Shown here: in pieces, positions 44,216 to 56,000 of the stretch | Numbering within the stretch: position 1 is the first letter of the stretch | Layout: each line of letters opens with the position of its first letter | Assembly (NCBI GenBank): GCA_951799425.1 | Contig: OX637394.1 | Coordinates: forward strand, 28,494,001 to 28,558,000 | DNA length: 64,000 bases | DNA from: Ilex aquifolium | Taxonomy: Eukaryota > Streptophyta > Magnoliopsida > Aquifoliales > Aquifoliaceae | Direction of reading: 5' to 3' | The notes under the pieces: model-generated | What the model was told of the DNA's origin: nothing | Database searches by the model: none | Seen by the model: only the letters and a program-made list of their open reading frames with translations | Translations under genes and position numbers: made by a program

Positions 44216-44808
44216 TAGGGGTGCAACTCGGGCGGGTTGGACAGTCAACCCTAGCCCAACCCTAGGTATATAATCTTCAACCCTAACCCTAACCCTACCT
44301 CCGGTTGAGCGACTCAACCCAAGCACTACCCGAGTTTAATTCGGGCGGGCTCGGGTTGAATTCGGGTTAATGGTTTTGGGCTGATTTCGGGTTATTTTAC
44401 AAGTTCAATTCGGGTTGAGTTCGAGTTGAGCCCAAAATAGGCTTGTTGTTCTAAACCTGATACACTATCACACAATCCAGCTGCAGCATACATGCTTGTT
44501 AGAACCACATAGTTTATTGACTTCTCAGGTTCTATATTAAATAGGTGTCTGACTGCAATTTCTCCAATAGACATATTGTCATAGTTACTACATATCCCAA
44601 GAATGGAACCCCAAAGTGAGGCATTAATTCGGGTTCAACCCGTGAACCCGATGGCTCAACCCAAGCCCAACCCCAACCCAAATTGAATTCGGGTTGAGGT
44701 TTTTTGACCCAAGCCCAACCCAAGTATTAAAAACCCTAGCCCAAGCCCTAATTTTTTTGAGTTGGGCTCGGGTTGAAATCGGGTTAGCCCACCCAAGTTG
44801 CACCCCTA
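44216..44808. mobile_element. hAT-like MITE (inner), perfect 8-bp duplication
   Basis: 593 bp, inverted ends TAGGGGTGCAACT at both termini, flanked by identical GGTGGGCC at 44208-44215 and 44809-44816. The interior is made of degenerate TTCGGGTTGGGC-like repeats. No coding capacity. Confidence 0.9.
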
Positions 44809-45200
44809 GGTGGGCCTATTGGGCTGGCCTTGTGAGCGGGTCTTCTGAGAGGGCCTACTGAGCAAACTTTTTTTATATACAACTTTATTTAAAAATAATG
44901 AATAATTTTTATAACTTAATATTTTTGTAAATTATATTTTTGAATTAAAAGTATAGTCAAAATGTACAAAAAATAAATAATGAATAATTTTATTTATGAA
45001 TAGGAGGAACTGCATCACAATAGAATGAGCACATTCTAACTAAGTTGGTATCTGGGTCTTGATATGCAAGACAACAAGCGTAATTGTGCACTAGGCACCT
45101 AACTTCCAAAAAATTTCAAAATTTTAAATTCAATGGTCTGACTTTTTTTCAAAGGAAGGGCGAGCTGACTGGGCTGGCTGGGCGGATTCTTGGGTTAGGT

Positions 45201-45687
45201 TTTAATTGGTTTTGTGGGCGAATTATTGGGCCGGGTTTCGGGTGCAGTAATGGGTTTAGGGGTAGGCCCAAACCCTCCCTTGAAGGGTATTGGGCTTGGG
45301 CGAGTCAACAATCAGGCCTATCGGATTTCAGGCCTATTTTTTTAGGCTAGGTAACGAGACGCGTGAGTAGGGTTGTTCACCCTACTTGACGGGTAGGAAT
45401 TATTATATTCCATCTTCCTACCCGATACCTTGCGAAGTCTTTTTTAATTGGTTTTGTGGGCAGATTATTGGGCTGGGTTTCGGGTGCAGTAATGGGTTTG
45501 GGGGTAGGCCCAAGCCCTCCCTTGAAGGGTATTGGGCTTGGGCGAGTCAACAATCAGGCCTATCGGATTTCAGGCCTATTTTTTTAGGCCAGGTAACGAG
45601 ACACGTGAGTAGGGTTGTTCACCCTACTCGACGAGTAGGAATTATGATATTCCATCTTCCTACCCGATATTTTGAGAAGACTTTTTT
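45201..45687. repeat. 242-bp tandem duplication
   Basis: 45201-45442 is repeated from 45443 with few changes (both start TTTAATTGGTTTTGTGGGC). The open frames at 45084 and 45386 are only translations of this repeat. Confidence 0.85.
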
Positions 45688-46285
45688 GTTGGCCAACCCT
45701 ACCAGATCAAGTGTATTATTCTGGCTAAATTCCGTTCAAAATAATCGGGTAGAAAGTCGGGTAGGAAATTGGATGAACAAATATTTTTTAGTTATTAATT
45801 TTTGGATCATTTTAACAATTCAATTAAATAACCTGCACCAATTAACCAACACAATAAACTAATACCACTAAAAAAATACAATAAATTCAATAATACATAA
45901 ACAATTACAATAAAACAAAACAAGAAAACCATAAACATCAATACATCATAATTGTTGCACAAATACAATGATGGAGAAATTGCCTCAGTTTTGAGTGAAG
46001 CAGAGGGAGGCGTGAGAAGGAGGCACTAGGGATTTTAAGGTTTTTTTGCACATTAACACATTTTTTAAAAAATTTTAAAAAAATGTGTGGATTGGGAAGG
46101 GTAGGAATACGAAAAAATTTTATCCGCATTGTTATCCGATTTTTTGCGGAATACCAAAAATTCTTCCGTTGGCCTACTTAATATTTTGCAGAAGCCGATT
46201 AGTAGAGTCGGAATATAAGGGTAAGCGAAAATTTGAACACCATTACTCATAGGCAGCCTGACCCATGGACACCCCTAACGGTTCC

Positions 46286-47435
46286 TAATCAATTTTAAAC
46301 TAAAAATTTACTCGATGCAGTAAAGTTAACAAAAACAAAAATCAATAATGCTCTCAAAGATGTATTCAATACAAGAATAGGAAATTAAAAAAAAAAGTAA
46401 AATTATATTCTTACCATATTACTTAAATGTATATTTTTTAATGTAAACTCAAGTTATTCTTGATTAATATTATTTTAACCTGATTATTATTCATGTTCGT
46501 TGATTGTATTATTTTTAGATGCCAGTCAAAAATTAGTGAACTCAATTAATTTCGTATAATATTGTATTGTATAATAAATGGTCACTCTTAACAACTAGTC
46601 CTTAAAGATGTTAAAAATTGCTCATTGGAAAAGCCTTGAACAAGAAATGGATCAGCATAATGACTAGCACGCAAATTAGGAATATATATTAGACATTACG
46701 CCGAAGAGATTTCTCATGATATAGAATCGAAGGATTGAGGCTGGCACGAAACAATCATCTTCATGCTTAAAATCTTCACTTGGTTCAGTTGTCAACCTTT
46801 ATACCTTTAACGATCTTACAAGTTGATTTTCTCTTACCGACTCTTCATTCCTGTCATTCGTTTTTTTAACCAATTATTGTGATTTCAATTTGTCAAAACC
46901 ATTTCAAAACAGTTTGTACGTGTTGATATAACATCTTTTGGGGATGAAAGGGTTAGGGGTTAAAATTAAATTAGGTCCCTAACCTGAAAAAAAAAAAATT
47001 ATCTTATTTTCACCACCAAAGTAGGCTCAAACTTTTGACCTCTTTACATGAAGTCTCACCACCCGAACTCACTTCTTGTTATAACAGAAGCACCAAAACT
47101 AACTTGCAACGGTTTATAACAATAGGGATTTAACAACATAATGGTTTGCCAACTTAGGTTTCCAACTTGATGCATTTACAAAAAAAAAATCATATTTGGA
47201 TAAAAGTAGCCTCCAAACCCTTGCTTAACTTGCTTTTCTTTTTTCTATTTTCCCGAATACATAGCTGTGCATGACTTACCGATCAACACGAACGACAATA
47301 ATACCCCATGCAACCTCACTATTTCCTGTATATACAACTAGCATATGTATAAGTCGTCTTAACTTTTAAGAAACTACTACTTGTAGTAAAGAATGGGTGA
47401 GAAGAATTTTTCTCATTAGCAAAGCTGAATATTAC
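46286..47435. other. Intergenic AT-rich, nothing recognised
   Basis: No ORF, repeat or conserved block that I can support; short A-runs only. Confidence 0.5.
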
Positions 47436-47745
47436 TCCTCTCAATAATTGGAATACCACCCGTTTCGATATCAATCCATCACTACATGGTAGGCATATAT
47501 TAAGTCCATCCCAAAGATTATATCATACCCCTTCATCTCTAATGCAACCAAATCCACAGCCAATTCTTGCTTCCCAAATCCAGAGCCCACAACCTTTACA
47601 TACTCTTCTTGTTTTCATACATTCCCCTATAGGTAGGTCAACACTCAAAGAATGATCTAGGTTTTCAAATATCAAACCCAAATCAACAACATATCTATTG
47701 CATATAAAAGAGTGATTGGTGCTAGGATCAAATAAAATTCGTGCC
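47436..47745 (-). pseudogene. Chromovirus aspartic-protease fragment, broken
   Basis: On the - strand a frame from about 47730 reads A-R-I-L-F-D-P-S-T-N-H-S-F-I, the retropepsin active-site region of chromoviruses with the Gly of D-S-G replaced. It goes on through L-S-V-D-L-P-I-G-E. After a frameshift near 47560 it continues L-V-A-L-E-M-K-G-Y-D-I-I-F-G-M-D and Y-A-Y-H, the second half of the domain. A stop falls at the D-x-Y step. Only about 100 codons remain; the rest of the element is not adjacent. It is cut at 47746 by sequence resembling the inner hAT MITE. Confidence 0.75.
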
Positions 47746-47756
47746 CAAGAATTGTA

Positions 47757-47957
47757 TACAAGAACAACCCAAGCCCAACCCTAACCCAGACCGAAAAAAT
47801 AAGGGCTTGGGTTGAGATTTTTAAAACTTGGGTTGGATCTGGGTCCGAAAAATCCAACCCAAATTTAATTCGGACAGTACTAGGGTTGAGTTGTAGGGTT
47901 TACAGGTTGAACCTGAACCCAACTTGAAATGATAAAATCGGGCTCAACCTAAAAATG
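47757..47957. repeat. Fragment related to the inner hAT MITE
   Basis: Contains CCCAAGCCCAACCCTAACCC and GGGCTTGGGTTGAGATTTTT, the same type of low-complexity repeat as 44216-44808. Ends not identified. Confidence 0.5.

Positions 47958-47958
<1 letters not shown>

Positions 47959-48026
<68 letters not shown>
47959..48026. repeat. TA microsatellite, 68 bp
   Basis: Uninterrupted alternating TA tract. Confidence 0.97.
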
Positions 48027-48031
<5 letters not shown>

Positions 48032-48047
48032 TAGTAACTAGGGTTTT

Positions 48048-48526
48048 TGTTCTCTCTCGCCTCTCTCTCTTCTCTCTCTCTTTTCGTCTTTCCCTTCCCA
48101 TCTTCTCTCCAATCTCCTCTCTTCTCCTTCTCCTATCTACCGGTCTCCATCTCCTTTCTTTCTCCTCTCCACCAGTCTCCATCTACTTTTCTTCTCTTCT
48201 CCACCAGTCCTCCTAAGATATGGAAAATTCCACCATAGATATGGAGAAGAAGATCTATCGAGTTATGGAGAAGAAGGCCTCGATAGATCTGGAGAATATG
48301 GTTGTTCTCTCTAAGATGACCTCAATCTCGTCTAGCTCTCTACTTCTTCCTCTTTTCCTTTCTCTTTTGGATATTTCCTAAATTGTTCATGAATCTCTTT
48401 TTCTTTGGTATGTGATGAACACTTGTATGTGATGAACATGTGTTGTTGAGTTCTGATGTTTATTTTGAGGTTACAGATTATTATTGGTTAGTGAAATGAG
48501 AGGAAGCCAACAATAAAATTGACGGA
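48048..48526. other. CT-rich tract, then unassigned sequence
   Basis: 48048-48210 is a pyrimidine-rich simple region with two or three copies of CCACCAGTCTCCATCT. The rest shows nothing recognisable. Confidence 0.55.
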
Positions 48527-50322
48527 TCTTATGACATTTTTATGATTCCCAGGGGTCCCGATAAACTTGTTGATCACCCATCAACCCGCGGAATAGCTGG
48601 TGATACTGTTTAACCTGATAACACGCAGCGATATCTCATTCATCAGAGTCCATAACTTCAACAAAATCCAAGCAAAGTCTCATTTGTACGAGGAACTCTA
48701 CCCAACACACAGAACCTATGCAATTCTAACCATTAACCACACCGGGTCCTAACCATCCATATTCAATCAATATAGTATTGAATATTAACATCCACGACAT
48801 TCATTCATTCACAAAAGAATAATGTCCATAAGAATCTCGTTAAATTCCTTGAACAAAATACCAATTTTGTACTTAACATATACAAGACCAAATGTAAATA
48901 TACAAACGAGGAACTACAAAATATAACTCAAGAGCCCCAGCCTGGCTCTGTCATCAATGCGGGCCTAAGTGAGGGCCATCAACAGAAGCCTGTCCAACAC
49001 CTGAAATATATTCTCATAAAGGGTGAGCCACGATCAGTAGGGTATCTCCTATGGAGATCACCTCTTAACCCAAATGCATATGAAATGTCACATGCAACAT
49101 CATGTCAAGAACCCATTCAAATATATATATTTCACAAACGAATGCTACCTTTCTATGCCATGCTATGAAATTAGAACTCATGCATGCAATGCAACACCAA
49201 GCTCCACCAACTCCCATAACACATGTTATGTCATGCGTATGCATCCGGGCATTCCAAGCCCCGCCATTGATTTTAGACGTCCAATGACTATTTTATAAAA
49301 ATCTATGTCATTCTGAAGTAGGTGTTTATGGACTTACACCAACGGTCACCTAACCGACATAGAATTTATGGACTTCCACCGACAGTTCTGCGTAAATCGA
49401 CACACTTTATGGACTCAATACCAACAAGAGTGTGTATCCAAAATTACCAGGTCTTGCACCCAAGAGAGAATCTAGTCCTTCTTGCTAACCCCGACACTTT
49501 TTTCAATGCAAACCCGTGCAACTCAGCCAGACCTAGGTCCAACGTTCCCAAGTCCATGTATCAACCCACCAAGAATGGTGTTTGATTAAAAATATGCACA
49601 CACACCCACACTCATGTCGGATGCCCACGAATGCGATGCTACTCGTGCATATGCAACTATAATGTACAATTGTAATTTATATCATCATGTTCATCATATC
49701 GCAAAGCATATAATAAACATGCCAACTTCCAAAAACATTCCCAAACATGTTTTATGTGATTTCAATCCAAATAACACAGTTGAACCCTAAGTGTTTTATC
49801 AAAGACTTAGTAGGCATAAAATGTAAATGCATAGAATACCCAAACAAACCATTTCATCAAGCCCAAACATCTTACTATAGGTAGGTCGTGCCTCTCCAAC
49901 TAGTAGATTCACATTTTTGAACCCAAACCCAAATCAAGCATGAAATGATTTTTTTTAACATGTTCTCATACTCATTTTTCATACCCTAGATACACTAGGT
50001 GTGAGCTAATATATGAGATTTCATCTCTATAGCCCTACCCATTTCATATCGCAATCATAGGTTGAAAGTAAACCTAGATAGGAGGGAACTCTACCTCTTG
50101 TAGCGTGAGCCCTCGTCATAGAAATCTCAAACACCCCAAAATCAAGCCCTCCAAGCCTTAGCCCTCAATCCTCATCCTTGGGACCTTAGAGAATGGCGCG
50201 ATCTTTGGTATGGTTGCATAGTCCGTGTTATGTAGAGCAACTTTAACTTTTGGCCTGAAGCGATCCAATGGTTGGATCTCCTTAGATCCAAGGAAGAAGA
50301 TGAATAGGAGGCTTCCTTTCTC

Positions 50323-50379
<57 letters not shown>

Positions 50380-50810
50380 GAAGCAAAATGGGTGAAAAAC
50401 CCAAAAATTCCCCCCTTTTATGCTTTTAATTGCTTGGCCCTAATTGCGCCACGCGTTTCCTTTTAAGTGGTCTAGTTTTACTCCGAATCAATTAAATCTC
50501 GTCCCATGTTTCGTTTAGTATATTTTTGTTTAACTAACATTAAATTATTTCCTAGGTCCCGCAAATAAAATCTAATCGTTATGATTTTAGTCTCTCAACA
50601 CCCGATCATATCGTAAAATGCAAAAAAATCGATTGTCTCAAAATTCAATTAAAATTGACTAGGTAACTGGATTTCGTGAGATAAATCCAACAGTGAGGTC
50701 TATTTCATCACTTTGAGTTCTATAAAAATTTGGGTTTTCAACCCTTACTTTAACGGCTAGTAACCGTTTTACCCTTTTTAATTAAGTTTTAATATTTCCC
50801 GGGTTTTACA
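48527..50810 (-). repeat. Chromovirus (Tekay-like) 3' LTR, element E
   Basis: On the - strand it starts TGTAAAACCCGGG at 50810, directly after a polypurine tract (AAGGGGGGAGGA, 50811-50822), and ends near 48527 with a decayed terminus. A TATA-like GCATAAAAGG (50424 to 50415) is followed by a GA microsatellite (CT on the + strand, 50327-50377) at the expected transcript start. It has no palindrome array. The low-coordinate end is uncertain. Confidence 0.65.
50327..50377. repeat. CT microsatellite, about 51 bp
   Basis: CT dinucleotide repeat just downstream (in - orientation) of the TATA-like sequence of element E. Confidence 0.95.
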
Positions 50811-50975
50811 TCCTCCCCCCTTAAGAGAATTTCATCCCCGAAATTACAAACACACATGCACATATAACAAAATGCAAATGAAACAAGTCATATACTAAAC
50901 TATGATTACACATGTACCTTCATCCTCAAACAAGAATGGATAGGTTGTGCTAATATTCTTCTCGCGCTCCCACGT
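50811..50975 (-). pseudogene. pol: Extreme 3' end of chromovirus pol (element E)
   Basis: On the - strand a frame reads E-R-E-K-N-I-S-T-T-Y-P-F-L-F-E-D-E-G, the C-terminal tail that follows the integrase/chromodomain in Tekay-type elements. Further on comes N-F-G-D-E-I-L just before the polypurine tract. The upstream part is removed by the insertion of F at 50976. Only a few dozen codons are visible, so the family call rests mainly on the combination with the LTR. Confidence 0.55.
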
Positions 50976-52913
50976 TGATTAGCACTTAAAATTAGCATTT
51001 TACTATGCCGTTTTAAGACTAATTGTACTTTGATGGAGTTTAAGTGATGTCATTTCAGGCCCTAAACTGAACAAGGACTCAAGAACAACAAGTACCACAC
51101 TTGAATGTAACACCAACACATTAGAGCACAAAATTGGAGAAGCTTGGAGCATAGCCAGAAATTTCGAACGCCAACTCACATTCGAACGTCCACATTGAAC
51201 TGTAGCAGACCTGACTGCTGAGAGAAGGTGTGTTTTAGCTAGGAAAAAAGACTGAAGCTCTGAGGCACTTGAGTGTCACGTTCGAACGCCAACTCACGTT
51301 CGAACGTGCACTCGAGTTGATTGAAGACCAGACTACTGCATAGAGTGAGGAAATGAACTTCACAGATGACCACAGGCCACTTGAGTGAGAAGGTCAGACC
51401 ACATCTGGCGTTCGAACGCCCATAGCGCAAAGACAAAAGAAATGTTTGAACGGCAGACAACGTTCGAACTACCATAAAGCAACAACAGAGACAACGCTCG
51501 AACACCAACTCACGTTCGAACGTTCTCCACAGACTGGCTGTAGAGTGGTTGGTTTTTCACTTGGACTTGGGCGGCATACACTATTCCTTCACCCCCTATT
51601 GTCTCCTCCTCTTGCCTATAAATACTCTCATTGCTGGAGAGCTTAAGAGGAGAAGTAGAGAGGTTGATGGAGGCTTAGACTCCCACTCATATTGTAGATT
51701 TAGCTTGCATTTCCTTGTATGAAGTATTTATTTTAGAGATTAGTTTGGCTTTAGTCCAACATCTCTTTGCTTGTTATAAAAGTAGTTTTATGCTTATGAT
51801 TTCACTTACATGCATAGAAGGGAGTTAGTTCATCTTTTGGTTGAGGAAGCAACCCTCCATTCCTTGGTTGAGGAAGCTACCCTCCAAATGTGACTAGCTT
51901 TCTTCTACTTTTATTGTTTATGTACTTCACTTCCATTGCTTGAGCTTCTTTCTTTCTTAGAAGAGTGAAACTCTTCCACTTTTCTAGAGCTTTACCAAAG
52001 CCGTGAAGGGTGGAACGTGATTCACTCATTCTTTGTTAAAGATTGGCTCCTTGTTTATTGTTATTTCATCTTGTAAGTCCTCTACTTGGAGGGATGAGAA
52101 TCACCCACTTTTCTAGCTTTACCAAAGCCATGAAGAGTGAGTAGTTTCTCATTCACTCTTTAGTAAGAGGAGAAGGGCATGTATAAGTTATCCAGGAATT
52201 ATATTTGTGCATTGTTCTTATGCTTAACATTTATTTCTTCTTGCTTATTGGATGATTGATTGCATCTAGCAAAGCTAAGGTACTTTGTATAACCGTGGTC
52301 TCTTTCTATGACACGGATGACTCTTGCATATAAAGACACATCGGTTCAAGGCAAGTACCCCGGCTAGATCTTCATGACTACCCTTCAATCCTCCCCCTTA
52401 TTGTGCTTCACTTAAAGAATGGAATATTAATGTCATGATTGGATGTTTTGTAGAAACACTTGCTTGTTTGTAGACGGGTTAAGTCTCGGCACAGGCAATT
52501 CTTGTAAACTTCTAGAAAGACATCGGAATCATGTTCTTAATTCTCACAGTCCATCTTTATCTTCTGGTTAACTTGTTGTTGACACGGGAGTTAATTGAGT
52601 TATCAAGCACAAGTATAATAAACCGGATAATTAACTACATGTCCATATCCTTGAACTAAAGAGTGACTCTTTTTTTCATTAGAGCTTATCTCATATTTTG
52701 TTAAGAAAACTCTCTTGGAAAGAATCTTATATTTTGTCCAGGAAATCTCACACCTCACAACAAATCTCAAGGGTTACAATCAATAGGTTTCCACCACTTC
52801 TTATCTCAAAAATACCAACAAAAGTTCCCTGTGGATTCGACTCCGGACTCAAACCGGATTATTACTACAGCTTGACCGCCTGCACTTGGGTGTACACATT
52901 TCGGATCAAGTCA
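50976..52913 (+). repeat. Element F 5' LTR
   Basis: Begins TGATTAGCACTTAAAATTAG, as does 63325. The end is put at 52913 (...GGATCAAGTCA), by analogy with D, where CA is followed by AGTTTTTGGCG; 52908 is the alternative. It holds a TTCGAA palindrome array and TATAAATA at 51617-51624. Confidence 0.88.
51163..51624 (+). promoter_or_regulatory. Promoter of F: TTCGAA palindrome array and TATA box
   Basis: TTCGAA cores at 51163, 51181, 51281, 51299, 51411, 51463 and 51515; decayed at about 51445 (TTTGAA) and 51497 (CTCGAA). Three pairs are exactly 18 bp apart (51163/51181, 51281/51299, 51497/51515). The fullest palindrome is ACGTTCGAACGT. TATAAATA follows at 51617. Confidence 0.75.
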
Positions 52914-52919
52914 AGTTTT

Positions 52920-52937
52920 TGGCGCCGTTGTCGGGGA
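52920..52937 (+). other. Primer-binding site, tRNA-Asp type (element F)
   Basis: TGGCGCCGTTGTCGGGGA, one mismatch (T for C at position 12) to the complement of the tRNA-Asp 3' end. Confidence 0.92.
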
Positions 52938-53023
52938 ACTGTGAAAGGTGTTTTAAGGTAAAAGGTAAAAAGACCTTCATCTTTGTATATATTCTTTGGT
53001 CTACTGTGAGTTTTATTTTCTTT

Positions 53024-56000
53024 ATGACTGAGGGCACTCCTCACTATCAAAATTTGCCGGCAGAATCTTATGAGTCTGTGAATCCGCCTGAACCAAATTC
53101 ACCTAGATCAGTAGCAGACTCTTTTGAGAGTAATATGGCAAATAATGAGAGAAACGGAGAAGTCCCTATGAGAGAGGAGGAAGTGCCTAACAATCAAACT
53201 TTGCGGGATTACTTAAATCCCACAAGAAACAGTGTCCCCTCCTGTTTTATATTTCCTGAAAATGCTCCCCCCTTTACTGTAAAGTCGGGGACAGTGTAGT
53301 TATTACCCGTGTTTCATGGATTGTATGCAGAAAATCTATATCTGCATATAAAAGATTTTGAGGAAATGTGTGGAACATTTCAAGACAATTCTGAACTAGC
53401 CAAGATGAAACTTTTTTCTTTCTCTTTAAGGGACAAAGCTAAACAATGGCTAAATTCTTTAAAAGCTTTTTCAATACCTAACTGGCAGGCATTGCAAAAT
53501 GAATTTTTTAGAAAGTTTTTTCCTCTACACCGTACAAATGCACTAAAAAGGCAAATCATGAATTTTGCGGTTAAAGAATGAGAAACTTTTTACCAAAGTT
53601 GGGAGAGATTCAAAGATCTGCTCCAATCCTGCCCACATCACGCTTTTGAGAATTGGACTTTGGTAGGATTTTTCTATGACTCCTTACCCTCTAGACTACG
53701 TCAGTTTGTCGAAATGATGGCCCAAGGAGAATTTATGGGAAAAAGTCCGGAGGAGGCATTCAATTTTTTTGACACCATATCTGACAGTTCTCAGATGTGG
53801 GACTCAGCCTCTCCTACCACTGTAGATGCCAGACCATCTACTTCCCAAGGAGGTAAATATGTCTTGAGAGAGGATGAGGACTTGAGAGCAAAAATGTCTA
53901 CGTTGTCTCGAAAGCTTGAAGCTTTAGAGATGAAGAAAGTCCATCAAGTTGATGTTAGCTCTTCAACATAACAAGTGTGTGGAATCTGTGCGCTAACAGG
54001 ACACCCTACTGGGGAGTGTCCTACCATCCCAGCGTTCAAAGAGGTCTTGTTGGAACAAACACATGCAGTTTCCAATTTCAACAAGCCTTACTCCAACCCA
54101 TACTCTGAAACATACAATCTAGGGTGGCGAAACCACCCTAACTTCAGTTGGAAGAATACACAACCAATGCCCATGAACCAACAACAAGGTTCATACCCAC
54201 CACCTCAAGGACTTCCCGCATATCAACCATACCAACCACCATAAAAGAGGAGCCTTGAGGACACACTGAATCAGTTCATGCAAAGCCAAATGAACTATAA
54301 CCATAATTCCACACAGGCTTTCGCTGATTTCAAAACCCAGACCACTCAATCTTTTGAGGATCTTAAAAGCCACATCCAAAAATTGACTCAATCCATGGTC
54401 ACACACGAAAAGGGCAAGTTTCCTGCCCAACCAAAGCAACCCCAAGGCCAATTCCATGTGGGGAATCCTTCAACAACAGGAAACACACAAGACTAAGCCC
54501 AAGTTGTCACTACACTAAGAAGTGGCAAAGTGATTGACAAGACCATCAGAAACATACTCATTCCAAAGCCAAGACCTGAGTCAATCCCAGTCAACCCATC
54601 ATCTAAGCCTGAACCAATTAAGACTGAACTTGAGAAAGAACCTGAGCCTATGATTGAACAAGAGCCAGAACCTTCTGAGGAAAGAGAACCTTCGTGTTCC
54701 ATTCCTGCTCCTTTTCCTCATAGACTCAAAACCAAACAGAAGTTGAAAATCAGCCTAAAATTTACGAGCTTTTTAAGCAAGTAAATATCAACATCCCACT
54801 TCTGGATGTAATCAAACAAGTTCCGTCTTATGCCAAGTTTCTAAAAGACTTGTGCACAGTCAAGAGAAGCCAGAATGTCCAAAAAAGAGTCTTCCTAACA
54901 GAACAAGCCAGTGCCCTTCTTCAACATAAAACCCTTCCAAAATACAAAGACCCAGGGTGTCCGACTGTGTCATGTATCATTGGAAACTTCAAAATTGAAC
55001 AAGCACTGTTAGACCTTGGAGCCAGTGTTAATTTGCTACCCTACTCTGTCTATCAACAGTTGGGTCTGGGTGAACTCAAACCCACTTGTGTCACACTCCA
55101 GTTGACCGACAGATCTGTCAATACCCCTAGAGGCATTGTTGAAGATGTGCTTGTCCAAGTAGACAACTTTGTCTTCCCTGTTGACTTCATTGTTCTGGAT
55201 ACTCAGCCAGCGATACATTCGGAGAACCAAATTCCCGTCATTTTTTGTCAACCTTTCCTAGCAACTTCCAATGCACTAATCAATTGCAGGAATGGAGTCA
55301 TGAAATTAACTTTTGGGAATATGAATCTCGAACTGAACATTTTCAATATTGCTAAACATCCAGAAGAAGAAAAGGAAGAAAGGGAAATAAACCCCATTGA
55401 ATCTTTGATACAGGAACATCTAAATGACACATTCTGTGAGGACCCTACTGAATCTTCTCAGCTAGAGTTCATCTCATCCGAAACAATAGATGATGACCCA
55501 AATCCACCAAGTTTCCCTACTCATGCTGTTGAGACATGGGCCCCCAAATTCGAAGAGATTTCACCAAGTGGCACAAAGTCAATCTCATCAAGTGTTAGGC
55601 CACCAAAGCCTGAATTGAAACCTCTCCCATCTGACCTCAAATATGTATTCTTAGGAGAGGACGAGTCATACCCAGTGGTAATTTCATCTAAGCTCACAGA
55701 CTTGCAAGAGTCTAAACTGATTGAAGTTCTTCGAAGCCATAAAAGCATCATTGGGTGGACCATCGCTGACTTGAAAGGTATAAGCCCGTTAATCTGCAAT
55801 CATGCTATATACCTTGAAGAGGATTCAAAACCCTCTCGTCAAATGCAGCGACGACTAAACCCTCACATGAAGGAAGTGGTGAGAACTGAGGTACTCAAGC
55901 TCTTAGATGCAGGGATAATCTTCTTCATCTCTGACAGCAAGTGGGTTAGTCCAACCCAAGTTGTGTCCAAAAAGTCAGGGGTCACAGTGGTCAAAAATGA

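Larger units (their letters stand above)
44044..46277. mobile_element. hAT-like non-autonomous DNA transposon (outer)
   Basis: Ends are inverted: TAGGGGTGTCCATGGGCTGG at 44044, and on the other strand TAGGGGTGTCCATGGGTCAG from 46277. Flanks ATGGTTAC (44036-44043) and ACGGTTCC (46278-46285) agree at six of eight bases, fitting a decayed 8-bp duplication. There is no transposase. It contains the inner element and a 242-bp tandem duplication, and further inversions near 45611 and 46240 suggest more nested insertions. Confidence 0.75.

Noticed and set aside
44281..44297. CCCTAACCCTAACCCTA, telomere-like
   Set aside because: Only about three units and of the form CCCTAA, not the plant CCCTAAA; it is part of the degenerate MITE repeats.
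47949..48182. ORF with a long I-Y repeat on the - strand
   Set aside because: Translation of the TA microsatellite and CT-rich tract.
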